Shown here in pieces: positions 1 through 7,065 of a stretch of 9,174 bases of DNA (its first letter is position 1; every line of letters begins with the position of its first letter). Below the pieces are notes generated by a model. That model was not told the DNA's origin and searched no databases. It saw nothing but the letters and a program-made list of their open reading frames with translations. A program made the position numbers and the translations under genes. This DNA is from an uncultured Rickettsiales bacterium (GTDB lineage: Bacteria > Pseudomonadota > Alphaproteobacteria > Rickettsiales > UBA1997): contig CALXRO010000068.1 of assembly GCA_944390875.1 (NCBI GenBank), positions 1 to 9,174 of the forward strand, given 5' to 3'.

Positions 1-237
1 TTTAGAAAACAAAAAAAAGCTTTTGGCAAGTTAGCAGCTAGAGAAATGTCATTGGATATCATTGAAAAAACATTGGATTCTGCATTTGAAGAAATTAAAA
101 CTTTGGCAGAAAAAGAAGAAAATAAAATAGCTCTTTTAATTGGATATGACAATTTTGATCCAATTCAAGATTTGAAAAAATATAGAGAAGCTATATCTAT
201 ACATATTAAAGAGTTGTTTGGTTTTTTTAATGAGTAA
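1..237 (+). CDS. Unrecognised protein, 3' end only (5'-truncated by window edge)
   Basis: The frame is open from the first base of the window to a TAA at 235-237, so about 78 residues of a longer protein are visible. A Met codon at 46 lies inside this open frame and has no Shine-Dalgarno sequence before it, so I treat it as internal and the gene as starting upstream of the window. The visible part is charged and predicted helical: a Lys-rich start (RKQKKAFGKLAARE), a Glu/Lys-rich middle, and a tail ending in GFFNE. I see no membrane segment and no family motif. A second TAA follows the stop immediately. I do not recognise the family. That it is a real coding end, and not a chance open frame, is supported mainly by its balanced amino-acid use in DNA this A+T-rich. 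Confidence 0.5.
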   Translation, partial: FRKQKKAFGKLAAREMSLDIIEKTLDSAFEEIKTLAEKEENKIALLIGYDNFDPIQDLKKYREAISIHIKELFGFFNE

Positions 238-403
238 TAACAGGTGTTTAATAATATTTATTACTCTATATTGGGTAAATATTTATTATAGTATTGTATT
301 TATTGTTGGCTTTTTGGGCTAGTATTTTTTTTAAAAAAAATTAGTAAAACATACTAACTAGTTTTAATATAATTAGCTGTCGCAATATATAAAACTATAG
401 TAA
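238..403. other. Gene-free A+T-rich spacer with inverted repeats
   Basis: I see no supportable gene here. The stretch holds a run of eight T followed by eight A (325-340) and a small inverted repeat, TTAGTA at 341-346 and TACTAA at 352-357 with a 5-nt loop. Read on the minus strand this is a 6-bp hairpin followed by eight T, which resembles a weak terminator, but no minus-strand gene lies upstream of it. It may be leftover flank of the decayed outer-membrane protein gene that follows. Confidence 0.4.
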
Positions 404-706
404 TGTTTATATTTAGTAAATTATTTTGATTTAAGATTTAGTGATATATTTAAATCAATGTTTATGGGTGATAGAGTAAATACTATATCTTTTAAATTTA
501 AATATTTTGTAGATATTGGTTCAAAATATGAACATTCTTATGAATCAAAACCAAATACAATACAAAATATAATAATATTTCCAAAACCTGAAAATATGGC
601 TGGTATGTCATTAGGACTTGGTTTAGATCAAAAATACTTTGGTTATGAAATATCTTATAACTTTAATAGAAAAGCAGTATTATTTGACTTTAACTTTAAG
701 TTTTAA
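404..706 (+). pseudogene. C-terminal remnant of a probable outer-membrane beta-barrel protein
   Basis: The frame is open from 404 (after a TAA at 401-403) to the TAA at 704-706; the first ATG is at 458 and gives 82 residues. The protein shows alternating polar/hydrophobic strands typical of barrel staves: around NTISFKFKYFVDIG, then MSLGLGLDQ and KYFGYEISYNFN. It finishes with KAVLFDFNFKF. A C-terminal Phe preceded by alternating aromatic residues is the classic signal for outer-membrane barrel assembly by BamA. No signal peptide can be found upstream and no ribosome binding site precedes the ATG, so the N-terminal part is missing and this is most likely a stub of a surface or porin-like antigen. 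A terminator 28 nt downstream fits it being the end of an ancestral transcription unit. The family cannot be named from three or four strands. The alternative is a short expressed barrel fragment. Confidence 0.45.
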
Positions 707-734
707 ATAAATATTAACATAAATTTTAGAAAAA

Positions 735-765
735 TAAAACCATCTGAGTTTATCAGGTGGTTTTA
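735..765 (+). terminator. Rho-independent terminator after the barrel-protein remnant
   Basis: TAAAACCATCTGA (735-747) and TCAGGTGGTTTTA (753-765) pair as a 13-bp stem with one T/G wobble, around the 5-nt loop GTTTA. The A-tract arm and T-tract arm make it work as a bidirectional terminator. It lies 28 nt after the stop codon at 706 and is the clearest intrinsic terminator in the window, showing that the upstream remnant once ended a transcript. Confidence 0.8.
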
Positions 766-874
766 TCAATTTATATGTATTAAAATTATAATCTATTATA
801 ATAGTATAGATTTATATTATCTTCTAAATAATAGGTTTTATGAAAAAATTTTAAATAATAAAAATTATAAAAAA

Positions 875-1258
875 ATGTTAATTGATCTGATGATTATAGT
901 TGGTTTTTTAGTTTTGGTTGAGAGTAATTGTTGTATGGCAGTCAGAGGGTTTAGAGCTAGAGTTGCTAAAGAGAGACAAAGAGTTCAGACTGAACAGACT
1001 CGACAGGCTCAACAAGTTCAAATAGATCAAAATACTCAAGATATTAATGATATAAAAGATAGAATACAAGCAATAGAAGATAATTCACAAGAATTAAAAA
1101 CAAATAATACAATTCAAACTTTTATAGCTGGAAAGGATAATTTTATAGGAAATATTTTAGAAATTTTAGAAAGTTTAAGAGAAAATCGAGAGCACACGTT
1201 AAATTATAAGATATCAACTGAAATAATATTAATAGGAGAAAATTATGAAAGAAAATAA
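875..1258 (+). CDS. Unrecognised 127-residue protein: N-terminal hydrophobic segment plus Gln-rich coiled coil
   Basis: Residues 1-18 (MLIDLMIIVGFLVLVESN) are hydrophobic and would act as a signal or membrane anchor. Two Cys follow at 19-20, but without a proper lipobox. Residues 24-75 are a long Arg/Gln-rich helix (RARVAKERQRVQTEQTRQ...) with heptad-like spacing continuing through NDIKDRIQAIEDN, so a coiled coil is likely. The C-terminal third is more ordinary. No Shine-Dalgarno precedes the ATG at 875; an ATG at 935 (residue 21) has GAGAG 10 nt upstream and could be the real start, which would remove the anchor. Bases 931-1020 are about 44% G+C by hand count (40 of 90), clearly above the surrounding DNA. 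The end overlaps the next small gene by 14 nt. I do not recognise a family. A membrane-anchored or secreted coiled-coil protein is possible but unproven. Confidence 0.5.
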   Translation: MLIDLMIIVGFLVLVESNCCMAVRGFRARVAKERQRVQTEQTRQAQQVQIDQNTQDINDIKDRIQAIEDNSQELKTNNTIQTFIAGKDNFIGNILEILESLRENREHTLNYKISTEIILIGENYERK

Positions 1259-1367
1259 TCATTGGATCGCTAATATAAGAGAAAGATATTATAAGAGAAA
1301 AACAAGAAGACAACTTTTAATATATCTATATAAATTACAGATAAAAACTGGATCTAATCATAATTAA
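1245..1367 (+). CDS. Unrecognised 40-residue basic peptide, translationally overlapped with the upstream gene
   Basis: This short frame starts with ATG at 1245, preceded by AGGAGA at 1234-1239 with a 5-nt spacer, one of the two best ribosome binding sites in the window. It begins MKENNHWIANIRERYYKRK and ends KTGSNHN before TAA at 1365-1367. It is strongly basic (many Arg/Lys, including a YYKRKTRRQ stretch), with a short LLIYLY hydrophobic patch, and has no acidic residues after position 13. It overlaps the end of the preceding gene by 14 nt in another frame, an arrangement that suits translational coupling. The remains of an IS200/IS605 element begin right after it, so it may be a 3'-truncated version of a longer gene. 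No function can be assigned; a small nucleic-acid-binding peptide is only a guess from the charge. Confidence 0.45.
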   Translation: MKENNHWIANIRERYYKRKTRRQLLIYLYKLQIKTGSNHN

Positions 1368-1427
1368 TGAATCATGTGATGACATATTCCCCAAGCATAA
1401 ATGCGAGAGTTTCTAATATTAACAAAT

Positions 1428-2292
1428 CTATACTACTTTTGTAAGACTTACATATTCTCCTTCAAGAGCTGATACCGCAACTATATAAATATTAAAATAA
1501 CATTATAATATCTGTCTCTATCTTTGTATTGCAATTAGGACAATTAAAGATTTTATCTCTAAGGTTTTTTAAATCCTTTTTATTTTCAATATAATCACAA
1601 CAATTACAAGTTTTAGAACTAGGATGGAATTTATCAATATTAATAAAATATGTTTTAGTTGCTAATATGTTAATAAATTCATTAAAGGCTAAATCGTTTA
1701 TTTTTCTATACTAAATTTTAAACATGGCTTTTAAATTTAAATCTTCGATAAAAAAAATTATCATACTCTCTAGCTATAATATTAGCTAATTTGAAGAAAT
1801 AATCTTTTTTAATTTGTTAGTTTTATATGTAATTTTGATAATTCCAATTTAGCTTTGATTCTATTATTTGATCCTTTTTTCTTTGAGCTGAGATTTCTTT
1901 GTTTGACTCTAGGTTCTTTTAATGATCTAAGATAAAATAATGGAGAGTTTATAGTTGTGTTATCAATAATGTTAGAAAGGTTTTAAGTCTAAAATCTATA
2001 TCCACACTTTTATCTGTTGTGATATGGACCTTGTTTTTTGTTTCTAAACTAACACAGATATAAAAATTTCCCCTATATTATCTTTCTTAATAGTTAAAGT
2101 TTTTATTTTATTATAAGCTAATATCTTTTGTTTTTTACTGAATTTATATGCATAACCATTAAGATAGATAATATTATAAACAATACTTCCTTTTAATGTT
2201 AATGATTTATATTTAATTCTTTTCTTATAACTAGACAGTTCACCTTGTTTCTTAAAAAATTTCTTACAAGTACTATATATCTTTTCTGTGAT
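1428..2292 (-). pseudogene. tnpB: tnpB (OrfB, RuvC-like RNA-guided nuclease family) pseudogene
   Basis: TnpB homology can be followed through shifting frames on the minus strand. 2292-2044 gives the region before the catalytic domain (CKKFFKKQGELSSYKKR, then IKTLTIKKDNIGEIFISVLV) and ends in an in-frame TAG. After a shift comes VDIDFRLKTFLTL, matching the first RuvC motif (family form GIDLGLK). After another shift, SKKKGSNNRIKAKLELSKLH precedes a TAA. Next are KDYFFKLANIIAREYDN and, in yet another frame, IEDLNLKAM, the second RuvC motif. Finally comes the zinc ribbon HPSSKTCNCC ... FNCPNCN, followed after a shift by DRD and a tail ending at a TAG near 1428. There are at least four frameshifts and two internal stops, and the N-terminal part is absent. 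Functional TnpB makes guide-directed cuts from an RNA at the 3' end of the element; this copy cannot. Confidence 0.88.
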
Positions 2293-2312
2293 CTATTGTA
2301 TAACTTGTGAGC

Positions 2313-2551
2313 CTAAGTGATTATTTTTTTATCTTCTAGCTTTTCTAATACCAAAACATAGATGTAATCTTTATCAGTTCCTGTTTCTAATATTTCGATA
2401 TTTAGTTCATTATCAACTTGCATAATTATTTCTTTCAATCTTTTTTCAATTTCGCCAATTAATACATTATATTCATATTCATTACGCTAAATAATATGAT
2501 ATTTGCAAGAATATATAATATTATTATTTGATTTATATTTATATATTTCAT
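2313..2551 (-). pseudogene. tnpA: tnpA (IS200/IS605 Y1 transposase) N-terminal pseudogene
   Basis: The minus strand starts ATGAAATAT at 2551 and, after an 8-nt insertion in a short TATAAA repeat that shifts the frame, gives YKSNNNIIYSCKYHII, the typical beginning of small Y1 HUH transposases. An in-frame TAG follows where the family has a Trp or similar residue. Then VLIGEIEKRLKEIIMQVDNE and LNIEILETG match the helix and strand before the HUH motif. The expected DHVHLL catalytic motif is replaced by DYIYVL, so both metal-binding His are gone. The frame stops at 2313, before the helix carrying the catalytic Tyr. Frameshift, stop, lost HUH and missing 3' half make it plainly dead. Confidence 0.82.
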
Positions 2552-2588
2552 AAGATGAATTATACAAAATATATTAAATAATTCAATA

Positions 2589-2609
2589 TTAAAAAATTAA
2601 ATTTTTTAA
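2589..2609. repeat. 21-nt A+T-only palindrome downstream of radC
   Basis: The 10-nt arms TTAAAAAATT (2589-2598) and AATTTTTTAA (2600-2609) are exact reverse complements around one base. It lies about 60 nt beyond the radC stop and so could be a weak transcription end for the minus-strand operon, or part of the left end of the decayed IS. With no G or C in the stem, I do not call it a terminator with any assurance. Confidence 0.3.
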
Positions 2610-2669
2610 AGACTTATATCCTCGTAACTAAAAATAATGGGTTTATGATTAGATTTGGTAAAAATGAAG

Positions 2670-3359
2670 TTAAGATTTTCTTAAAACATCATCAACTACA
2701 AGTTTATTTTTTCTAAAACTATAGCTTCCCTTATTTGATACTATTATATGATCAAAAAGTTTAAGTTCTGTTTGATCAAGTATTTCTTTAAGACTTTTTG
2801 TAAGTTTTATATCGGAAATGGATGGTTCGTAATTTCCTGATGGATGATTATGTGATAATATTATACCACAAGCTCCATTTTGTGTGGCTTTGGTTATTAT
2901 TATATTTTTGTACATTCTCACTTCAAAATGATTACCAGTGTTTACTATTTCTTCATTTACTAGTTCCATTTCACCATTAAAAAATAAAACAAGCATTTCT
3001 TCTTTAATTTTGTAACCTATTTTTGTTCTGCAATATTTTTCTATTTTTTCATAGCTATTAAGAATAAGTTTACCTTTTTTTATTTTATCTATAGATATTC
3101 TTAAAAAAATTTCATGAATAAGTTGTAATGTTATTATTGTTGCTTCACCTATACCATCTATACTTGATAGCTGGTCTTTGTCAGCATTTATTATATCTTC
3201 AAGATTACGAAACTTTTTTAAAAGCATTTTTGCAATAGGTTTTGTGTCTTTTCTAGGAATTGCTAAAAACAATAACATTTCTAACAATTCATAATCGGGC
3301 AATGACTCTTTAGATATCTTAAATCTTCTTCTAACATTTTCTCTATGTCCAGTAAGCAT
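2670..3359 (-). CDS. radC: RadC-family JAB/MPN-domain protein
   Basis: A full-length RadC (229 residues; the family is about 220-230). The N-terminal part GHRENVRRRF and DYELLEMLLFLAIPRKDTKP (about residues 4-41) is the family's opening motif. A helix-hairpin-helix follows at about 66-80 (SSIDGIGEATIITLQ). The C-terminal JAB domain carries the metal-site signature HNHPSG at 170-175 followed by PSISD, with Asp183 as the remaining ligand, so the predicted zinc site is intact. RadC proteins were named for DNA repair, but that role is doubtful; a metal-dependent hydrolase or a role linked to transformation and recombination is discussed for the family. ATG at 3359 has AGGA 10 nt upstream. It follows tmk by 87 nt, and a promoter-like sequence lies in that gap, so it may be read both from the operon and alone. 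I see nothing broken. Confidence 0.93.
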   Translation of the reverse strand: MLTGHRENVRRRFKISKESLPDYELLEMLLFLAIPRKDTKPIAKMLLKKFRNLEDIINADKDQLSSIDGIGEATIITLQLIHEIFLRISIDKIKKGKLILNSYEKIEKYCRTKIGYKIKEEMLVLFFNGEMELVNEEIVNTGNHFEVRMYKNIIITKATQNGACGIILSHNHPSGNYEPSISDIKLTKSLKEILDQTELKLFDHIIVSNKGSYSFRKNKLVVDDVLRKS

Positions 3360-3406
3360 AATAATAATGTCCTTTTATTTATTATAAAAAATTAAATGTT
3401 GTTTAT

Positions 3407-3434
3407 ATTATATAAAATATTTTTGAATTGTAAA
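3407..3434 (-). promoter_or_regulatory. Probable sigma-70-type promoter for radC
   Basis: Read on the minus strand, TTTACA (3434-3429) is followed after 16 nt by a perfect TATAAT (3412-3407), placing a start about 40 nt before the radC ATG. It sits in the tmk-radC gap. In DNA this A+T-rich a chance match is possible, but the full consensus -10 together with a near-consensus -35 is notable. Confidence 0.45.
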
Positions 3435-3446
3435 CAATAAAATTAT

Positions 3447-4091
3447 TTATTTTGTTTTATAATCAAAATAATTAGTTAACTTATTGATTATTATTTTATT
3501 TAATTCATTAATTGTAATGTTGGTAACATCTATCCTAATAAATCTTTCATTTTCTTTAGACAACATATATTCAAAGCCATCTTTAACTTTCTTATGAAAA
3601 CTTAATTCCATATCTTCAAATCTATTTTTATCACCTCTTTTATTGGTTCTCATAAGTGCAGCTTCCGTGTCCATATCTAAAAATATTGTAACATCCGGTT
3701 TAAAATCTTCTAGAACTATTTTTCTTATTGTTTCAACATTTTCTATAGGTAAATTATGTCCAAAGCCTTGATAAGCAAGACTTGAGTCAAAATATCTATC
3801 AGATATAACAGTTACTCCATCTTTTAATAAAGGTTTTATTTTTTTTTCTGTATGTACACGTCTAGCAGCATATATCAATAATAGTTCAGTGATTCCATCC
3901 CATCTATTTGCGCTCCCGCTTACAATTAACTTTCTTATTTCTTCAGCATCATCGCAACCACCAGGCTCTCTTGTCCAAACTGCTTTTATTCCTTTTTTAT
4001 TTAATTCTTCTACAAGGAGTTTAGATTGTGTACTTTTCCCAACACCTTCCCCGCCTTCGAATGTTATAAATTTACCTTTTAAATTTTCCAT
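3447..4091 (-). CDS. tmk: Thymidylate kinase (dTMP kinase)
   Basis: Phosphorylates dTMP to dTDP with ATP, an essential cytosolic step in dTTP supply. At 214 residues it is of normal length. Visible motifs are the P-loop GGEGVGKST (13-21), TREPGG (40-45) with the Arg that contacts the dTMP phosphate, the thymidylate-kinase signature DRYFDSSLAYQG (98-109), and the lid segment RGDKNRFED (152-160). A plain Gly-rich P-loop with the basic residues in the lid fits the type II enzyme of most bacteria. The ATG at 4091 lies one base after the stop of the upstream MurD-like gene (TAAAATG), with AGAGGA inside that gene's last codons as ribosome binding site, so translation of the two is probably coupled. 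No defect is seen. Confidence 0.97.
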   Translation of the reverse strand: MENLKGKFITFEGGEGVGKSTQSKLLVEELNKKGIKAVWTREPGGCDDAEEIRKLIVSGSANRWDGITELLLIYAARRVHTEKKIKPLLKDGVTVISDRYFDSSLAYQGFGHNLPIENVETIRKIVLEDFKPDVTIFLDMDTEAALMRTNKRGDKNRFEDMELSFHKKVKDGFEYMLSKENERFIRIDVTNITINELNKIIINKLTNYFDYKTK

Positions 4092-4092
4092 T

Positions 4093-5454
4093 TTATAAAT
4101 CCTCTATTAACTTCTTAAATTTAATACCATAATCTTTATAATAAATAAAATTGTTTTTATCAGCAATAACTGGACTTAGTAATATAGTTGCTTCATTAAT
4201 TTTAGTATTATTTATACTATCATTTACGCTTTTAATAGTTTTTTCAAAGGCATCATTAATATTATTACACTTTTCTATTTCTATTTTATTAGAAAATTCA
4301 TTCAAAATAATATAGTTAAATATATCAATCAAAAATATCTTTCTTATTTTGTCTTTATAATTTTTAATATTAAGAAAATTATTTTGTTTGTAATTTGTTA
4401 CAAAAATAACATATATATTATCGTAAGTTTCTAATGGTGCCGTTAGTATTTTGAGTGTTGGTGCCCAAATGTTATTTATAAACTTTATATTATTAATTTT
4501 ATTAGTATATTCAATTATATTTGGTATACCTTGAAAATTATTTAGACACTCAACTACATCATTAACTGTTTGACTAGTATTATAAGCTATTATAAAAGAA
4601 ACTAATACACTAATTTTTACAATGTTATTTACGATACAATCGTTTTCAATTATATCATATGATTCATTTTTATCATTGCAGTATATTGTATTGTTTATAT
4701 ATGAATAACCTTTTTCCATCATTTTATCATTTGAAATAGGAATTATATTTTTAGCTATATTATCTTTTTGAATAATCTTATATAATTCCTTTAAATAGTT
4801 GTTATCTAAATTTATTAGTATTTTTGTGTTTTGGTTTTGTTTTATGATTGTATTTTTTATTTCTTCAATCTCATATTCTTGACTATCTAAAAAACATATA
4901 ATATTAAAATCTATGTTTTTTACAAATTCTTTATTATAATTGCAAATCATGAAATTGTCTATTTCTGATAATTCTATAATTGTTGGTTCTTCTAACTCTT
5001 CGTTTTCAAAATATGGTACTGTAATAGAATTTATTGAATTTTCTTTATAAATTTTATTTAATTCAGAATAAACTAAATATTTATATGTATCATCGTTGAT
5101 ATAAATAAAATTTTTATCAGGTAATATAACGTTTATAATTTCAGGTAATATGTATGTTTTATCAAAGAATTCCATTAAAATATTCAATAAATTATTATTC
5201 TTTGTATCTTCTTGATCTAATTTTTTATTAATAATTATGTAATCATAATTATTAAAATCACATTCAGTTAAGTTTATTATTTCTAAATTTATATTTGGAA
5301 CTTCCTTATAAGTTTTAATTTGTTGTTTTCCATAATCAAGAAAAGTTAAAATATTACCATATTTAGACAATATTTTACTTAATGAAATACCTATGCTGTT
5401 TAAACCTATCATTAATATTTTTTTATTTCCTTCTTTTATATCGCCAACTAACAT
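4093..5454 (-). CDS. MurD-like protein lacking all catalytic motifs (predicted pseudoenzyme)
   Basis: The reading frame is uninterrupted (453 residues; MurD is about 440-460). The outline is that of MurD (UDP-MurNAc-L-Ala:D-Glu ligase). An N-terminal Rossmann segment, KKILMIGLNSIGISLSKIL (11-29), is followed by TIIELSEID (158-166) where MurD has ElSSyQ. FQGIPNIIE (307-315) stands where MurD has F.GL.HR.E, and FINNIWAPTL (325-334) where MurD has vNDSKATN. The C-terminus, LLSPVIADKNNF ... YGIKFKKLI (425-450), matches LLSPACASFDqF ... RGd.F..lv. What is missing is decisive. The ATP-binding GTNGKST loop is replaced at about 118-126 by YINDDTYKY, the DHLDRH block near 185-200 is absent, the HR of domain 2 is gone, and the DSKATN residues are lost. 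It cannot bind ATP as known Mur ligases do. It starts 9 nt after parB (AGGA lies only 2 nt before ATG) and ends 1 nt before tmk. I infer a structural or regulatory role or very recent inactivation. Assignment to MurD rests on the ends and order of motifs. Confidence 0.72.
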   Translation of the reverse strand: MLVGDIKEGNKKILMIGLNSIGISLSKILSKYGNILTFLDYGKQQIKTYKEVPNINLEIINLTECDFNNYDYIIINKKLDQEDTKNNNLLNILMEFFDKTYILPEIINVILPDKNFIYINDDTYKYLVYSELNKIYKENSINSITVPYFENEELEEPTIIELSEIDNFMICNYNKEFVKNIDFNIICFLDSQEYEIEEIKNTIIKQNQNTKILINLDNNYLKELYKIIQKDNIAKNIIPISNDKMMEKGYSYINNTIYCNDKNESYDIIENDCIVNNIVKISVLVSFIIAYNTSQTVNDVVECLNNFQGIPNIIEYTNKINNIKFINNIWAPTLKILTAPLETYDNIYVIFVTNYKQNNFLNIKNYKDKIRKIFLIDIFNYIILNEFSNKIEIEKCNNINDAFEKTIKSVNDSINNTKINEATILLSPVIADKNNFIYYKDYGIKFKKLIEDL

Positions 5455-5463
5455 TATCCTATG

Positions 5464-6306
5464 CTAAAATTTGTTAATAAATTCATCTAGTTTACTTTCG
5501 TTTATAAACTTAATTGTCAATTCTGTTGATCCATCTTTCTCATTATAAGTTATTTTACATTTAGAATCAATTTTTTTGGAAAATTTATTTATTTTAAGAC
5601 TAATGTTTTCTGGTATTGATATTTTTATTTTTTTCTTCAACACTGGAATTTTGCTGTCTTTAATAAGTTTTTCAACTTCCCTAACTGTGAGATTATTATT
5701 AATTATGTAATCTATGATATCTTCTGAGTTTTCATAATTAATAAGCGCTCTTGCATGCCCCATTTCTATTTTTCCTTCTATAAGACAATTTTTTATTTTA
5801 TCTGGGAGTAATAACAAACGCATGATGTTTGCTATATGGCTTCTACTTTTCCCAATTATATCAGATATTTCTTGTTGTGTATATTTATATTTGTCTATAA
5901 GCTCATGATACGCATTTGCTTCTTCTATTGGATTTAAGTCTTCTCTTTGTATATTTTCAATTATACTTAAACTAAAAGCATCTTTATCGTCTAAATTCTT
6001 TATTATTGCTGGAATTTTTTTAAGACCAGCTAAAATAGCAGATTTATAACGTCTTTCTCCAGCTATTATTTCATATTTATTATTTATCTTTCTAACTAAA
6101 ATTGGTTGTAATATTCCAAATTTTTTGACTGAGTTCACTAACTCGTCCATAGATTCTTTATTAAAATTTTTTCTAGGTTGATTTTTATTAACTATAATAG
6201 AATCTATATCTATTTCGCTTTTTGAATCCGAATTTAATATTGATAAATTCTTATTGCCAAGTAAAGACGATAAACCTTTGCCAATTTTTTTATTTGTTTC
6301 TGACAT
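5464..6306 (-). CDS. parB: Chromosome-partitioning protein ParB (CTP-dependent clamp)
   Basis: Binds parS, spreads along DNA as a CTP-driven sliding clamp, and directs origin segregation with ParA. The protein has 280 residues, normal for a chromosomal ParB. The N-terminal KKIGKGLSSLLG (6-17) matches the ParA-stimulating LGRGLxxLL peptide, with Lys in place of Arg. The CTPase/parS domain shows NQPRKNF (42-48) and AGERRYKSA (82-90) with the GERR motif. NIQREDLNPIEEA (118-130) and a helix-turn-helix at about 144-163 (QQEISDIIGKSRSHIANIMR) follow. GHARALI (183-189) and a C-terminal dimerisation segment complete it. The start overlaps the end of parA by 17 nt, giving translational coupling, and the murD-like gene follows after 9 nt. 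All key residues appear present. Confidence 0.97.
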   Translation of the reverse strand: MSETNKKIGKGLSSLLGNKNLSILNSDSKSEIDIDSIIVNKNQPRKNFNKESMDELVNSVKKFGILQPILVRKINNKYEIIAGERRYKSAILAGLKKIPAIIKNLDDKDAFSLSIIENIQREDLNPIEEANAYHELIDKYKYTQQEISDIIGKSRSHIANIMRLLLLPDKIKNCLIEGKIEMGHARALINYENSEDIIDYIINNNLTVREVEKLIKDSKIPVLKKKIKISIPENISLKINKFSKKIDSKCKITYNEKDGSTELTIKFINESKLDEFINKF

Positions 6307-7063
6307 TTCTTTTTACAAGTTCTTTAACAAAATTAATATAAGCTACTGAACCACTACAATTCATATCATAAACTATAGCCGGCATACCAAATGAAGTCGA
6401 TTCAGCAAGTCTAACATTTCTTGGAATCACGTTTTTATAAACTAATTCACCTAAATAATCTCTAACATCTTTTTCTATTTGCTCTGTTAATTTATTTCTT
6501 TTATCGTACATAGTTAGTAAAATACCATCTATATATAACTTGTTATTAAAATTTGATTTTATCCTTTCTGATGTTTCTAGTAAATGGCTTAAACCTTCTA
6601 ATGCAAAAAATTCACATTGTAAGGGTATTATTATTGAATCTGAAGTAGATAAAGCATTGACAGTTAAAAGACCTAATGATGGTGGGCAATCTATTATTAT
6701 AAAATCATAGGAATTATCAATTTCTGATAATTTTCTATCTAAAATATATTCTCTATCGTTTTTATTGATATTTTCTATTTCAAAAGCAACTAGATTCATA
6801 TCGGAAGGTACTATATCAAGTTTTTCTATTTTTGTTTTCTTAATACTTTTGTTTATATTCTCACCACATAGTATGCTATATATTGTGTTATTACGTTCTT
6901 CTATACCTAAGCCAGAACTTAAATTGCCTTGAGGATCAAAGTCTATAACTAATGTTTTATTCCCAAGTACAGCTAAAGCGGCTGATATGTTTAGTACTGT
7001 TGTTGTTTTTCCTACGCCGCCTTTTTGATTTACTATCGATATTACTTTTGTGTTTTTACTCAT
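6290..7063 (-). CDS. parA: Chromosome-partitioning ATPase ParA (Soj family)
   Basis: A Walker-type ATPase that binds DNA non-specifically as an ATP dimer and moves ParB-parS complexes apart. The 257 residues fit the short chromosomal form without the N-terminal helix-turn-helix of plasmid type Ia ParA, so it should not repress transcription by itself. Visible motifs are the deviant Walker A KGGVGKTT (14-21) with the signature Lys14, switch I DFDPQGN (41-47) and Walker B IIIDCPPSLG (122-131). PLQCEFFALEGL lies at 147-158. No Shine-Dalgarno precedes ATG at 7063 because the parS palindrome begins 2 nt upstream; the next Met is beyond the Walker A motif, so this start is forced. It heads the parA-parB-murD-like-tmk operon and is divergent from efp. 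Confidence 0.97.
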   Translation of the reverse strand: MSKNTKVISIVNQKGGVGKTTTVLNISAALAVLGNKTLVIDFDPQGNLSSGLGIEERNNTIYSILCGENINKSIKKTKIEKLDIVPSDMNLVAFEIENINKNDREYILDRKLSEIDNSYDFIIIDCPPSLGLLTVNALSTSDSIIIPLQCEFFALEGLSHLLETSERIKSNFNNKLYIDGILLTMYDKRNKLTEQIEKDVRDYLGELVYKNVIPRNVRLAESTSFGMPAIVYDMNCSGSVAYINFVKELVKRNVRNK

Positions 7064-7065
7064 TT

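Larger units (their letters stand above)
1370..2551 (-). mobile_element. Degenerate IS200/IS605-family element (tnpA and tnpB ruins)
   Basis: On the minus strand the region reads as tnpA followed by tnpB in the same orientation, the usual layout of an IS605-type element. Both genes are broken, and the material between the middle of tnpA and about the first quarter of tnpB is missing, so an internal deletion has joined them. The element ends are not resolved: this family has no inverted terminal repeats, only subterminal hairpins. Two tiny palindromes near the tnpB-distal side, TCAT/ATGA at 1372-1382 and GCATAAATGC at 1395-1404, could be remains of the right end. The remainder of 1370-2551 contains no other supportable gene. 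The element cannot move by itself. Confidence 0.85.

Noticed and set aside
325..357. T8A8 tract plus a 6-bp hairpin as a minus-strand terminator
   Set aside because: The stem is short and mostly A/T, and no minus-strand gene precedes it, so it is listed only as a spacer feature.
875..935. Lipoprotein signal at the Cys pair of the 127-residue protein
   Set aside because: The residues before Cys are Val-Glu-Ser-Asn, which do not fit a lipobox, and there is no basic n-region, so only a generic hydrophobic segment is claimed.
3889..4098. 69-codon plus-strand open frame
   Set aside because: It lies wholly opposite tmk, whose motifs are unmistakable, and has no ribosome binding site or family features.
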